This document shows, piece after piece, positions 36,120 through 43,919 of a stretch of 64,000 bases of DNA. Source of the stretch: Opitutaceae bacterium. GTDB lineage: Bacteria; Verrucomicrobiota; Verrucomicrobiia; Opitutales; Opitutaceae. The stretch spans positions 1 through 64,000 of the forward strand of contig JANQRT010000054.1 in NCBI GenBank assembly GCA_028284385.1, written 5' to 3'. The position numbers and the translations under genes were made by a program. The notes below the pieces were generated by a model. The model worked only from the letters and a program-made list of their open reading frames with translations. It was not told where the DNA came from and searched no databases. Each line of letters begins with the position of its first letter. The first letter of the stretch is position 1.

Positions 36120-36330
36120 CAAAAGCTTACGCGAAAGCACATTCTTTAAAAGGAATTGTATTGGATTTTTCTATACAGTTGGTAGGGTTTGAATGAACGA
36201 GCCTGATTCGGCCTTTCGCTGACCATAAAATCGACACCTCCACCCCGAAATTGCTGGCGAAGAAGGATCTTTAAGCCATATTTACTAGCTTTACATTCTC
36301 CTAGATTGGAGTGCCTGGCCTTGTCTAGGG

Positions 36331-36348
36331 GATCACCGCTTGGCGATC
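36331..36348 (-). other. Stem-loop downstream of an MFS gene
   Basis: On the minus strand GATCGCC/GGTGATC pair with one G-U around an AAGC loop. A competing outer arm (TAGGGGA at 36326-36332 with TCCCCTA at 36356-36362) encloses it. It lies 30 bases after the MFS stop codon. No T-run follows, so this is a possible processing or Rho-related end, or a small extragenic repeat, rather than a proven terminator. Confidence 0.4.
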
Positions 36349-36377
36349 CTGTTAGTCCCCTAAGGCGACTGCAGTTT

Positions 36378-37709
36378 CTAGCGAGCTTTTTGCGGTTGTG
36401 GTAGTCGTGACGCTAGTACAAATGCGATGACCACAATGAGAGTTCCGCATAGATACAGCTTATCCGAGCCGAACCACCAGAATACGATGCTCGCTAAAAT
36501 GGGTCCCACCGCTCGCCCTAGCGAGCCGATCGCCCGAAACGTTCCCAGAGCTCTACCTTGCTCCGCATCGTCGGCGTAAAGCGAGACGAGGGATGTCAGC
36601 GTCGGGCTGCACAGTCCTGCCCCGATAGCCATGAAAGTCAGTCCGATGTAGAGTTGTCTCGTCGAGGAGGCTGACGAAAGGAAAAATAGACCAATCGCTA
36701 CCAAACCTAATCCTGCCGTGGCAGTTAGCTTTTCCCCCATCTTAGGAGCCATACGCCTGACCAGACCGCCTTGTGTAAGAATGAGAACGAATCCTACATA
36801 AATCATCATCATCGCCAGATCGCCATGATCGTAGCCGAATCGCTCTACCCCTAAAAAGGTCAGCGTGAATTCCATTCCGCTGAAGGCGAGAATGTACACC
36901 AAATAGACGAAATTCGTTTTTCTGATTTCAGGCTTATGTGGGCTTAGCAGTCTCGCGATTGCTCCTCTCGCTTGCCTAGCAACTCCCTTGCTTTCCTCTG
37001 AAAGCGATTCGACGAAACGGAATTTAATCCAGACGAAATTCAGTATGGACAGCAGGGTCGCCACCAGCGCGACGAATGAAAAGGGGTTCACTCCTAAGCT
37101 GCCCCAACCAGGATTCGCTTCCAACGGATTCCATTGAGCGCAAATCCCTCCAAGAGCTGGACCAATCACAAACCCAAGCCCGAAGGCCACTCCAACAATT
37201 CCCATTCCTTTGGATCGGTTGGACTCGTCCGTCACGTCCGCAACGGCTGCGGTGGCCACTGAAAGGTTTCCGCTCATCGCTCCGCCGATCATTCGAGCAG
37301 CTATTAGAAGACCGAAGCTGCCTGCGAACACCCATAGCACGTAGCTGAGGACCATCCCACCAGTCGTAAGGAGCAAAATGGGACGTCGGCCATGGCGATC
37401 CGAAATACTTCCCCAGAGAGGCGCGAAAAAGAATTGCAGCGTAGCGTAGAGCGATCCGAGGACGCCTCCGAAAAGCACTGGAGTGAAGCGGTCGCCTCCT
37501 CCGATCGCCGCCGAAAGCGTATCCAGATTTTCCAGTATCCAATGTAGAAGCCCGCTTCCCCCCTCTTTCTCTAGATAGTATTCAAGTATGAAAGGGAAGA
37601 GTGGGAAAATGATGCTGAACCCAACCAGATCGATGAAGATCGTCAGAAAGATGATGCCAAGAGTGAGTTTCTTTGGCTGATCCGCGCTATGTGTCTCGGT
37701 AGAGCTCAA
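36378..37709 (-). CDS. MFS transporter (TetA/drug-efflux-like)
   Basis: 443 residues from a TTG start directly before the first hydrophilic stretch (SSTETHSADQPKK); no in-frame ATG fits better. Twelve predicted membrane helices. The MFS loop 2-3 signature appears as APLWGSISDRHGRRPILL, and the first helix has LTIFIDLVGFSIIFPLFPF, as in TetA-type drug:H+ antiporters. An inserted segment of about 35 residues follows helix 1 (EKEGGSGLLHWILENLDTLS). Inner membrane; substrate unknown. It is the last of three minus-strand membrane-protein genes (40149 to 36378). Confidence 0.88.
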   Translation of the reverse strand: MSSTETHSADQPKKLTLGIIFLTIFIDLVGFSIIFPLFPFILEYYLEKEGGSGLLHWILENLDTLSAAIGGGDRFTPVLFGGVLGSLYATLQFFFAPLWGSISDRHGRRPILLLTTGGMVLSYVLWVFAGSFGLLIAARMIGGAMSGNLSVATAAVADVTDESNRSKGMGIVGVAFGLGFVIGPALGGICAQWNPLEANPGWGSLGVNPFSFVALVATLLSILNFVWIKFRFVESLSEESKGVARQARGAIARLLSPHKPEIRKTNFVYLVYILAFSGMEFTLTFLGVERFGYDHGDLAMMMIYVGFVLILTQGGLVRRMAPKMGEKLTATAGLGLVAIGLFFLSSASSTRQLYIGLTFMAIGAGLCSPTLTSLVSLYADDAEQGRALGTFRAIGSLGRAVGPILASIVFWWFGSDKLYLCGTLIVVIAFVLASRLPQPQKAR

Positions 37710-37775
37710 GGGCGTCGTTTATCGCGGCGCCCTCTAAATCGCGCAATGAAAATGTTAGCCGCCTGGGCTTTGGGC

Positions 37776-38903
37776 CTACGATACGATAACCGCCTTGCTC
37801 AGAGCCAGAATGTACTCCTTCTCTTCGACTGGAAGTCCGCTGGCGAAAGTGATCGTCTGATCGTCCGAGCGAGCGATGATGGGAAGTTTTTTCAAGAGAA
37901 ATTGGGCCACGTTGTTTTTCTGGCCTGGTTGGGACTTTCCAATGTGAAGCTCTTCCAGCTGATCTGTGGGGATGGTTTGGGTTTTCCGCAGCAGCCAGCT
38001 TTTCGTAACACTCAGTTGATGGCGATCCACGGTAATCGATTCTTTGGAAAGCATCCTCGGAAGAATGGTCCCGACTAGAAATAGTATGGGGAATATGCAG
38101 AAGACGCTAGCGAACGCGAGGGGGATCCAGGCGCCTGATCCGTTGTCCATATTCCTTAAAATGGGCAGGACGAATCCGACTAATACGAATATTTCGAAAA
38201 AAGCCACAATCACGATGGGAATGAGAAAGACCGGATGAAAGCCTATTGGCGGCGAATCTACTCTTAGGGTGGCTCCATCGTATTCAATTTTCGATTTCAA
38301 ATTAGCCGGCGTTTCCGGAACCTCGTTTGAGATCGCTCCGCTTTCGAATCTCTCCTTTACCGTTTGATCGAGCTCTTCGGTTTCCCTGATTCGCTCGGAG
38401 CCTTCCGAGCTGTCGTGGATTGGCAGGTTCAGAAACTTCGCCAGCTTCTCGGCATCGCTTCTTCCTTTATTGAAGTCGCGTTCAGCCGAGATGTCTACTT
38501 CGTCGGCAGAGCCAACCAGTTTGACGGGATAGACCGTGTAGGAAGAGTTTTTCGAACGACGAATTTCTTTGCTCAGGGCGACCTTCTCAAATTGCGAGAT
38601 CTTATAGGTAGTCGATTTCATCGGAACGAGAAGTCCCCACCATTTGGTTACAGAACCTGAGCTCTTGTCGATAACGACTCCTGCTCTCCCAAATAGAAAC
38701 ATGCTGCCGACGAAGGCGAAGATCCCTCCAAAGGGAATTCCGAAGAAGATAGGTATCTCGTCGCCCCCTCGGATTTCCCTGGGCACAAAGGTCAATACGA
38801 TGACGCCAATCCCGGCTAGAAAAAAAGGCAGGCCGAAAAGAGAGGCGCAGCCGCCTCCGATCTTGTGCTCGAGAAGATCGCCTTGAGGTTGTGGTAAGGG
38901 CAT
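37776..38903 (-). CDS. Membrane protein with duplicated bPH-like halves, unknown function
   Basis: 375 residues. Each half has a pair of membrane helices (FGLPFFLAGIGVIVLTFV and IFFGIPFGGIFAFVGSMFLF; then HPVFLIPIVIVAFFEIFVLVG and LAFASVFCIFPILFLVGTIL), each pair followed by a soluble beta-rich stretch (VVIDKSSGSVTKWWGLLVP; ITVDRHQLSVTKSWLLRKT) that looks like a bacterial PH-type domain. No catalytic motif. Neighbours are two MFS transporters on the same strand, which may only be chance order. Confidence 0.7.
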   Translation of the reverse strand: MPLPQPQGDLLEHKIGGGCASLFGLPFFLAGIGVIVLTFVPREIRGGDEIPIFFGIPFGGIFAFVGSMFLFGRAGVVIDKSSGSVTKWWGLLVPMKSTTYKISQFEKVALSKEIRRSKNSSYTVYPVKLVGSADEVDISAERDFNKGRSDAEKLAKFLNLPIHDSSEGSERIRETEELDQTVKERFESGAISNEVPETPANLKSKIEYDGATLRVDSPPIGFHPVFLIPIVIVAFFEIFVLVGFVLPILRNMDNGSGAWIPLAFASVFCIFPILFLVGTILPRMLSKESITVDRHQLSVTKSWLLRKTQTIPTDQLEELHIGKSQPGQKNNVAQFLLKKLPIIARSDDQTITFASGLPVEEKEYILALSKAVIVS

Positions 38904-38943
38904 CGATGGAGAAATCGGTTTGGATTTAGAAAGATGAAGTCGT

Positions 38944-40149
38944 CTAGGTTCTATTTCTAGAGCGGAAGAGAAGGTAAAGGGCTGGCATTACGAGAATAGC
39001 CGAAAGCGATATGGCCCATCTAAGGCCGAATCGCAAGCCGACACTTCCGGCAAGAGGGCCTCCGGCAGCCTCTCCAACGGCTGCAAATTGGCTTTGAGCT
39101 GAAAACACGCTGGCTCTGAGGTGAGCGTTGTCGACGTTGAGGTTCACCCAGGCATCCAGCATCGGATCTATCACGGTGCGAATCGAGCCGACACCGACCA
39201 TGCACAGCGCTGCCAGGATGAAATTTCCCGTCCATGCGATGACTGCGATCGGAATGGCTAACAGCACTGTAAGAATGGTTAGAGTGTTTACCACCTGTTT
39301 CATGGACGAGGCGTTCGCCTTTCTTTTGGTCAACTCGATCAACACAAAGGCCACTATCGTAGTTAAAATCTGGATAACGCCGAACCAGATCACTGGTTGC
39401 CAGCCGAAAAACTCGGGAAAGGAAATATTGTCGAGAAGATGTTTTACGGTCAGGCGATCATAGCCTTCTTCGTACAAGCCGTAGAAAAAACCCACCAGCA
39501 GAATCGAAAGGATCAACGGTTTGCGAATGGACATCTGCCGAACTTCCTTGAGCGAAGCGAGCAGCGTTTGAATCGCCATGCGAGAATTCACTCGTTTAGG
39601 CTGGTAGTGATCCTCCCGCAAGTAGAACAGAAGTAGGACCGAGATGCTGGCGTAGGCGAGTCCCCCAAGGACAACGGGGGTTGTCAGCGAAATATGAGCC
39701 AGTCCCACGCTGACGGGAATGCCTATCAGCACGGCGATATTCCGATACTGAGTTCCTCGAACAAACGCTTGGTTCGCCTTGGCAACTCCGATTTCGTCCG
39801 ACAGCCATGCTTGAACCGCTCCGCTTTCGAAGGTGTAGCCGATTCCCCAGATAACCTGTCCTAGAACAACGGCCCAAAAAAGGGGTACTGAACCCTCCAG
39901 GGCAAATCCGATTCCAACTAGGAATGTGCCGATGATAATGGATTTTCTTCTTCCTCTCGTATCCGCGTAAACCCCTGTTGGTATTTCAAAAACGAATACT
40001 GTTAATTCAAGCGCTGTTCCTACAAGGGCTAGCTGAAGCGGGTTTAGGCCAACCGTTTCGACTTGGTAGATGAGATTTACGGTGATGATGATCTGAAAAA
40101 AGAACGCCGACAGAAAATTGAAAATGTAATAGAGACGCAATTGGTCCAT
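38944..40149 (-). CDS. MFS transporter
   Basis: 401 residues, twelve predicted membrane helices and a typical MFS loop TGVYADTRGRRKSIIIG between helices 2 and 3. Helix 4-5 region: GYTFESGAVQAWLSDEIG, a pattern seen in sugar or unknown-substrate MFS of Bacteroidetes and Verrucomicrobia. It lies back-to-back with the sulfatase gene across a 261-base spacer, so a shared promoter region and linked role, for example uptake of desulfated sugar, is possible but unproven. Confidence 0.85.
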   Translation of the reverse strand: MDQLRLYYIFNFLSAFFFQIIITVNLIYQVETVGLNPLQLALVGTALELTVFVFEIPTGVYADTRGRRKSIIIGTFLVGIGFALEGSVPLFWAVVLGQVIWGIGYTFESGAVQAWLSDEIGVAKANQAFVRGTQYRNIAVLIGIPVSVGLAHISLTTPVVLGGLAYASISVLLLFYLREDHYQPKRVNSRMAIQTLLASLKEVRQMSIRKPLILSILLVGFFYGLYEEGYDRLTVKHLLDNISFPEFFGWQPVIWFGVIQILTTIVAFVLIELTKRKANASSMKQVVNTLTILTVLLAIPIAVIAWTGNFILAALCMVGVGSIRTVIDPMLDAWVNLNVDNAHLRASVFSAQSQFAAVGEAAGGPLAGSVGLRFGLRWAISLSAILVMPALYLLFRSRNRT

Positions 40150-40410
40150 GATATATCCATAATTTGGTTACAAATTAAAAAAGTCCAGTTCATGCATGGC
40201 TACTATTGCCCATGCGTAGCGACGGATGTCGACTTGAGGAGCGTGAAAGCGTCAACCCAGAGTGACGGCCTGCTTTCTGGTGGATATTTTCCGGACTGGC
40301 ATTTGCAGACACTTTTAGACGAGGGCTGGAGCTTCGCAAGCGTTATTTGCGGAATCGTTTGAGACCTTTGTCTTGCTCCGGGAGATTTTTAATTCTGAAT
40401 CCCATCCATC

Positions 40411-41862
40411 ATGTCTCGCCCAAATATTCTGATCGTCATGACCGACCAACAGCGGGCTGATTCCTGTCCTCCTTGGAGTCGCGCGAAAATGCCCAATCTT
40501 GAGAAGTTCGCCAAGGAAAGCGTCGGATTCAGTCGAACCTATTGCCCCTCTCCCCATTGCTGCCCAACCAGAGCGAGCTTCTTCACTAGCTTGTATCCAT
40601 CGGAACATGGCATTAAAAACAATGTGCTCAATAGGCAGCGTTTGGCAGCCAGTTTCAAGGAGGGCGTGACTCTCTGGAGCGACAAGCTGGTCGAAGCGGG
40701 ATATGAACTTTATCACACAGGGAAATGGCATGCCTGCAAGGGCAAGGATCCACAGGATTTCGGCTGGCAGCAAGGAACTTGCTTTCAGTTAGGGACCACC
40801 ACTGAGCAGAATGGGAAAAGCTGGAGCGACTACCGCGAAATGGCCAAGACCGAAGGCGATGCGGAAAGAAACGAGGGCGAGATTGTCCGACCTGGCTATC
40901 CTAATTGGCAGACCTACGGTGTCCAAACCGAACCTGACGTCGACGATAAATGCGCGGCTGAAGCTGTTGAGCGGATCCACGATCTATCTAGCAGCCAGAG
41001 TCCATGGTGCTATTTTGTCGGCCTGATCGGACCGCATGATCCGTACGTCCCTCCCCAGGAACTGCTCGACCAATACGAACTGAGCGATGTGGAGTTGCCG
41101 CCAAGCTATCAGGACGATCTCGTCGACAAGCCCAATGTTTATCGGCGTCTGCGAAGTCAAATCTGGGATCAGCTTTCCGAAGACGAAACGAGGGAATGCA
41201 TGCGACACTACTGGGCTTATTGCACTAAGATGGACCAGCTTTTTGGAAACATCCTACGGGCTTTGGATGCGAGTGGTCAAAAAGAGGATACGCTTGTGGT
41301 CTTTTGCTCAGACCATGGCGATTATGTCGCTGATCACGGCCTGTGGTGCAAGGGCATAGCGTCTTTCGACAGCGCCTATCGAGTGCCTCTGTTTATACGA
41401 TATCCTGAGCGTATCAAAGACGAGGGTAGAGTGGAGAACGCTTTCGTATCGCTCTGCGACTTAGGCCCCACCTTTCTTGACGCCGCAGAGGTTTCGTATG
41501 ATGCCGAGCAATACACAGGGAAGAGTTTGACGAGTTTTCTTGTCGAAAACTCACGCCCTTCGGACTGGCGGGATAGCATTTGTTTCCAATGCGATGGCGT
41601 TGAGCTTTACTATACTCAACGCGTCATCACGACGGACAAATGGAAATATGCATATAACGGTTTCGATTTCGATGAGCTCTATGATCTGGAAAACGATCCC
41701 CATGAAATGACGAACTTGTCGGAGAAAGCCGAATACGCAGAAATGAAACAGTCGCTTGCCAAGGAAATGTGGAAATTCGCCAGAAGCGTCGACGATACTC
41801 CCATTAATCCATATATTACGGTTGGCCTGGCTCCGTATGGCCCTATGGGGGCTTTCGATTAA
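40411..41862 (+). CDS. Sulfatase (formylglycine-type), no signal peptide
   Basis: 483 residues. It begins MSRPNILIVMTDQQRADS, the usual sulfatase first strand, with no export signal, so the enzyme is predicted cytoplasmic. The maturation motif C-x-P-T-R is present (Cys50-Arg54 in SPHCCPTRAS); Cys50 would become formylglycine. YHTGKWHACKG and VVFCSDHGDYVADHGLWCKG supply the remaining metal and sulfate ligands. The C-terminal FDFDELYDLENDPHEMTNLS is typical of arylsulfatase A-like family members. Substrate unknown, probably a sulfated sugar or small molecule. No sulfatase-maturation gene is in the window. Confidence 0.9.
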   Translation: MSRPNILIVMTDQQRADSCPPWSRAKMPNLEKFAKESVGFSRTYCPSPHCCPTRASFFTSLYPSEHGIKNNVLNRQRLAASFKEGVTLWSDKLVEAGYELYHTGKWHACKGKDPQDFGWQQGTCFQLGTTTEQNGKSWSDYREMAKTEGDAERNEGEIVRPGYPNWQTYGVQTEPDVDDKCAAEAVERIHDLSSSQSPWCYFVGLIGPHDPYVPPQELLDQYELSDVELPPSYQDDLVDKPNVYRRLRSQIWDQLSEDETRECMRHYWAYCTKMDQLFGNILRALDASGQKEDTLVVFCSDHGDYVADHGLWCKGIASFDSAYRVPLFIRYPERIKDEGRVENAFVSLCDLGPTFLDAAEVSYDAEQYTGKSLTSFLVENSRPSDWRDSICFQCDGVELYYTQRVITTDKWKYAYNGFDFDELYDLENDPHEMTNLSEKAEYAEMKQSLAKEMWKFARSVDDTPINPYITVGLAPYGPMGAFD

Positions 41863-41880
41863 CTCTCCGCTTGAAGTTGT

Positions 41881-43029
41881 CTATCTATCTCTTGAACCCG
41901 AATACAATTCGTATTCAAGAAGTCGGCACTCGATCGGACCATTGTAGAATTCGATACGTCGCTTCGGTTTGAGCCCGACTCTTTTGCCTAGATTCATGTT
42001 TCCCGTAAAGACGTAGCCCCAATAGCCAGGTGCCTTACGTTTGAAAAGATCGCCAATCTCCTGGTAGGTGGCCAGAAGCTTTTTCTCGTCGCCAAGACGT
42101 TCACCATATTCGGGGTTCAGGATGATAACGCCGGGCTCAGGAGGAATGGTAGCCTGTCTAAAGTCTCGGATTTCGAACTTGATAAGCTCCTCGACCCCGG
42201 CGATCTCCGCGTTGCGCTGAGCCGCTTCAATCGCTTTGGGATCTTTATCAGATGCCAGGATCTGAAATGAAAGCGAGGGGACAGTTTGAGGCTTTAGCGA
42301 TCTTCGTATTCTCTCGAAACTCTTCAGATCATAGCAGTGTAGGTGCATGAAAGCGAAATTATCTCTCAGCATTCCGGGCGCTAGGCCGAGAGCCCACTGA
42401 GCTGCTTCGATGGCCAACGTTCCGCTGCCACACATGGGGTTCACGAAGGTCGATTGGCGATCCCATTTTGTGGCTCGTAGGACGGAGGCTGCTAGATTCT
42501 CTCTCATAGGCGCCTTGTGCGGGCTGACCCGATAGCCGCGATTGCTGATCGGAATTCCCGATGTATCCAGATAAATACACACTTCCTTATCTCGCCAATA
42601 GAGGAATACGACGGCTTTCGACGAGTCGTTTCCTGTGTTGGGACGCGAACCTGTGGCTTTTCTCATTCGGTCCACTAGAGCGTCTTTCAGTTTGAGATTC
42701 GGATAGTTCGTGTGGGTCACGGTATCGTTGCTGACCGAAGAGATAATGGATACGTATCCGTCTTTCGGTATCCATTTTTCCCAGTCTAATCGAACCGCTT
42801 GGCGATACAGAGCGTCGCCATTGGAAGCTTCGAAGCTTCCTATCTCCCAAAGCACGCGAAGTCCCGTTCGCAGCAATAGGTTCAGCTTTATGCAGTCTTC
42901 GAACGAGCCTTTGGTGAAAACTCCTGTTGCCACTTCGCGTTCTGTCTCGAAATCGAGCTCGGTTAGCTCGGATTGCAAATAGCTGGAGCAAGCCTTTGGG
43001 CAGGTGACAAGGATTCTTCTTGATTCCAT
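41881..43029 (-). CDS. THUMP-domain RNA methyltransferase (RlmL/YpsC-type)
   Basis: 382 residues. The N-terminus (RRILVTCPKACSSYLQSELTEL) and about residues 50-160 form a THUMP RNA-binding domain. The catalytic part has PHKAPMRENLAASVLRATKW and SAM motif FVNPMCGSGTLAIEAAQWALG. The usual NPPYGER catalytic motif reads NPEYGERLGDE here, with Glu in place of the second Pro; activity may still be retained, but this is worth checking. It probably makes m2G in 23S rRNA (family knowledge). Convergent with the sulfatase, 18 bases between stop codons. Confidence 0.88.
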   Translation of the reverse strand: MESRRILVTCPKACSSYLQSELTELDFETEREVATGVFTKGSFEDCIKLNLLLRTGLRVLWEIGSFEASNGDALYRQAVRLDWEKWIPKDGYVSIISSVSNDTVTHTNYPNLKLKDALVDRMRKATGSRPNTGNDSSKAVVFLYWRDKEVCIYLDTSGIPISNRGYRVSPHKAPMRENLAASVLRATKWDRQSTFVNPMCGSGTLAIEAAQWALGLAPGMLRDNFAFMHLHCYDLKSFERIRRSLKPQTVPSLSFQILASDKDPKAIEAAQRNAEIAGVEELIKFEIRDFRQATIPPEPGVIILNPEYGERLGDEKKLLATYQEIGDLFKRKAPGYWGYVFTGNMNLGKRVGLKPKRRIEFYNGPIECRLLEYELYSGSRDR

Positions 43030-43082
43030 GGGCCTGGCAATAGGCAGGCTATCGAACTTTCAGTCCAGCTAAAACGTGAATC

Positions 43083-43919
43083 TCACGATAGCCGTTGCGG
43101 ATGGGCGTAGATATTAAGGTTAGGTGGGCGGAGGAACCCGACCAGAGTTTGGCCTTTTTCTCTCGCCAACGAGACCGCGAGGGAAGAGGGCGCGGAAACC
43201 GCTACAAGAATGGGAACTCCAGCGGCCAGCGATTTCTGGACAATCTCGAACGAAAGACGACCGCTAACGAGCAATATGTATTCATCAAGTGGCCACATTT
43301 TCTCCATGAACGCGAATCCCAGAGCTTTATCCACCGCGTTGTGCCGGCCAATGTCTTCCGACACGTATACAAGCTCCCCCTTCTTGTCGAAGATAGCCGC
43401 TGCATGAAGCCCGCCGGTCTGATCGAAGTCGGACTGCCTTTCTCTGAGTGTGGAGTGGAGCGATAAAATGGTGGATCTCGAAACTTTCAGATCTGAATCG
43501 ATATGCGCCAGATTTCTTGATACGGATTCGATGGCCGTTTTGCCGCAAATGCCGCAGCTGGCTGAAATGGCCCCGAAGCGCTCGCTGATTATCTCAGTGG
43601 AGTTGGAACTGTTCTCCAATCTTGTTTGAACCGTATTGTTCGGATGTGAAGCGAGCTTGCAGTGGTCTATCTCTTTGATTTGCTGTGGATTGGCAATGAT
43701 TCCTTCGGTCGCGAGGAAACCGGCGACTAGCTGAATGTCGTGACCCGGTGTGCGCATCGTAACTACGAAAGGCTTGTTTCCAATTCGTATTTCCAGCGGT
43801 TCTTCGATTGATAGGGGATCTTTGAATACACGATTGCTTCCGTCCGCCTTCATGCGAACGACAGAACTTTCCACTATGGACCTATGCTTCGAAGTCTCGC
43901 TGTGGTTAGGATCAATCAC
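43083..43919 (-). CDS. fdhD: FdhD, sulfur-transfer factor for molybdenum formate dehydrogenase-type enzymes
   Basis: 278 residues from a GTG that overlaps the TAG of the upstream molybdoenzyme gene by one base, giving tight coupling. The essential Cys-x-x-Cys is present (SCGICG, Cys122 and Cys125), followed by the conserved HNAVDKALG and LLVSGRLSFEIVQKSLAAGVPI. FdhD passes sulfur from a cysteine desulfurase to the molybdopterin cofactor of the partner enzyme. Pairing with the YdeP-type gene fits this job. Cytoplasmic. Confidence 0.93.
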   Translation of the reverse strand: MIDPNHSETSKHRSIVESSVVRMKADGSNRVFKDPLSIEEPLEIRIGNKPFVVTMRTPGHDIQLVAGFLATEGIIANPQQIKEIDHCKLASHPNNTVQTRLENSSNSTEIISERFGAISASCGICGKTAIESVSRNLAHIDSDLKVSRSTILSLHSTLRERQSDFDQTGGLHAAAIFDKKGELVYVSEDIGRHNAVDKALGFAFMEKMWPLDEYILLVSGRLSFEIVQKSLAAGVPILVAVSAPSSLAVSLAREKGQTLVGFLRPPNLNIYAHPQRLS

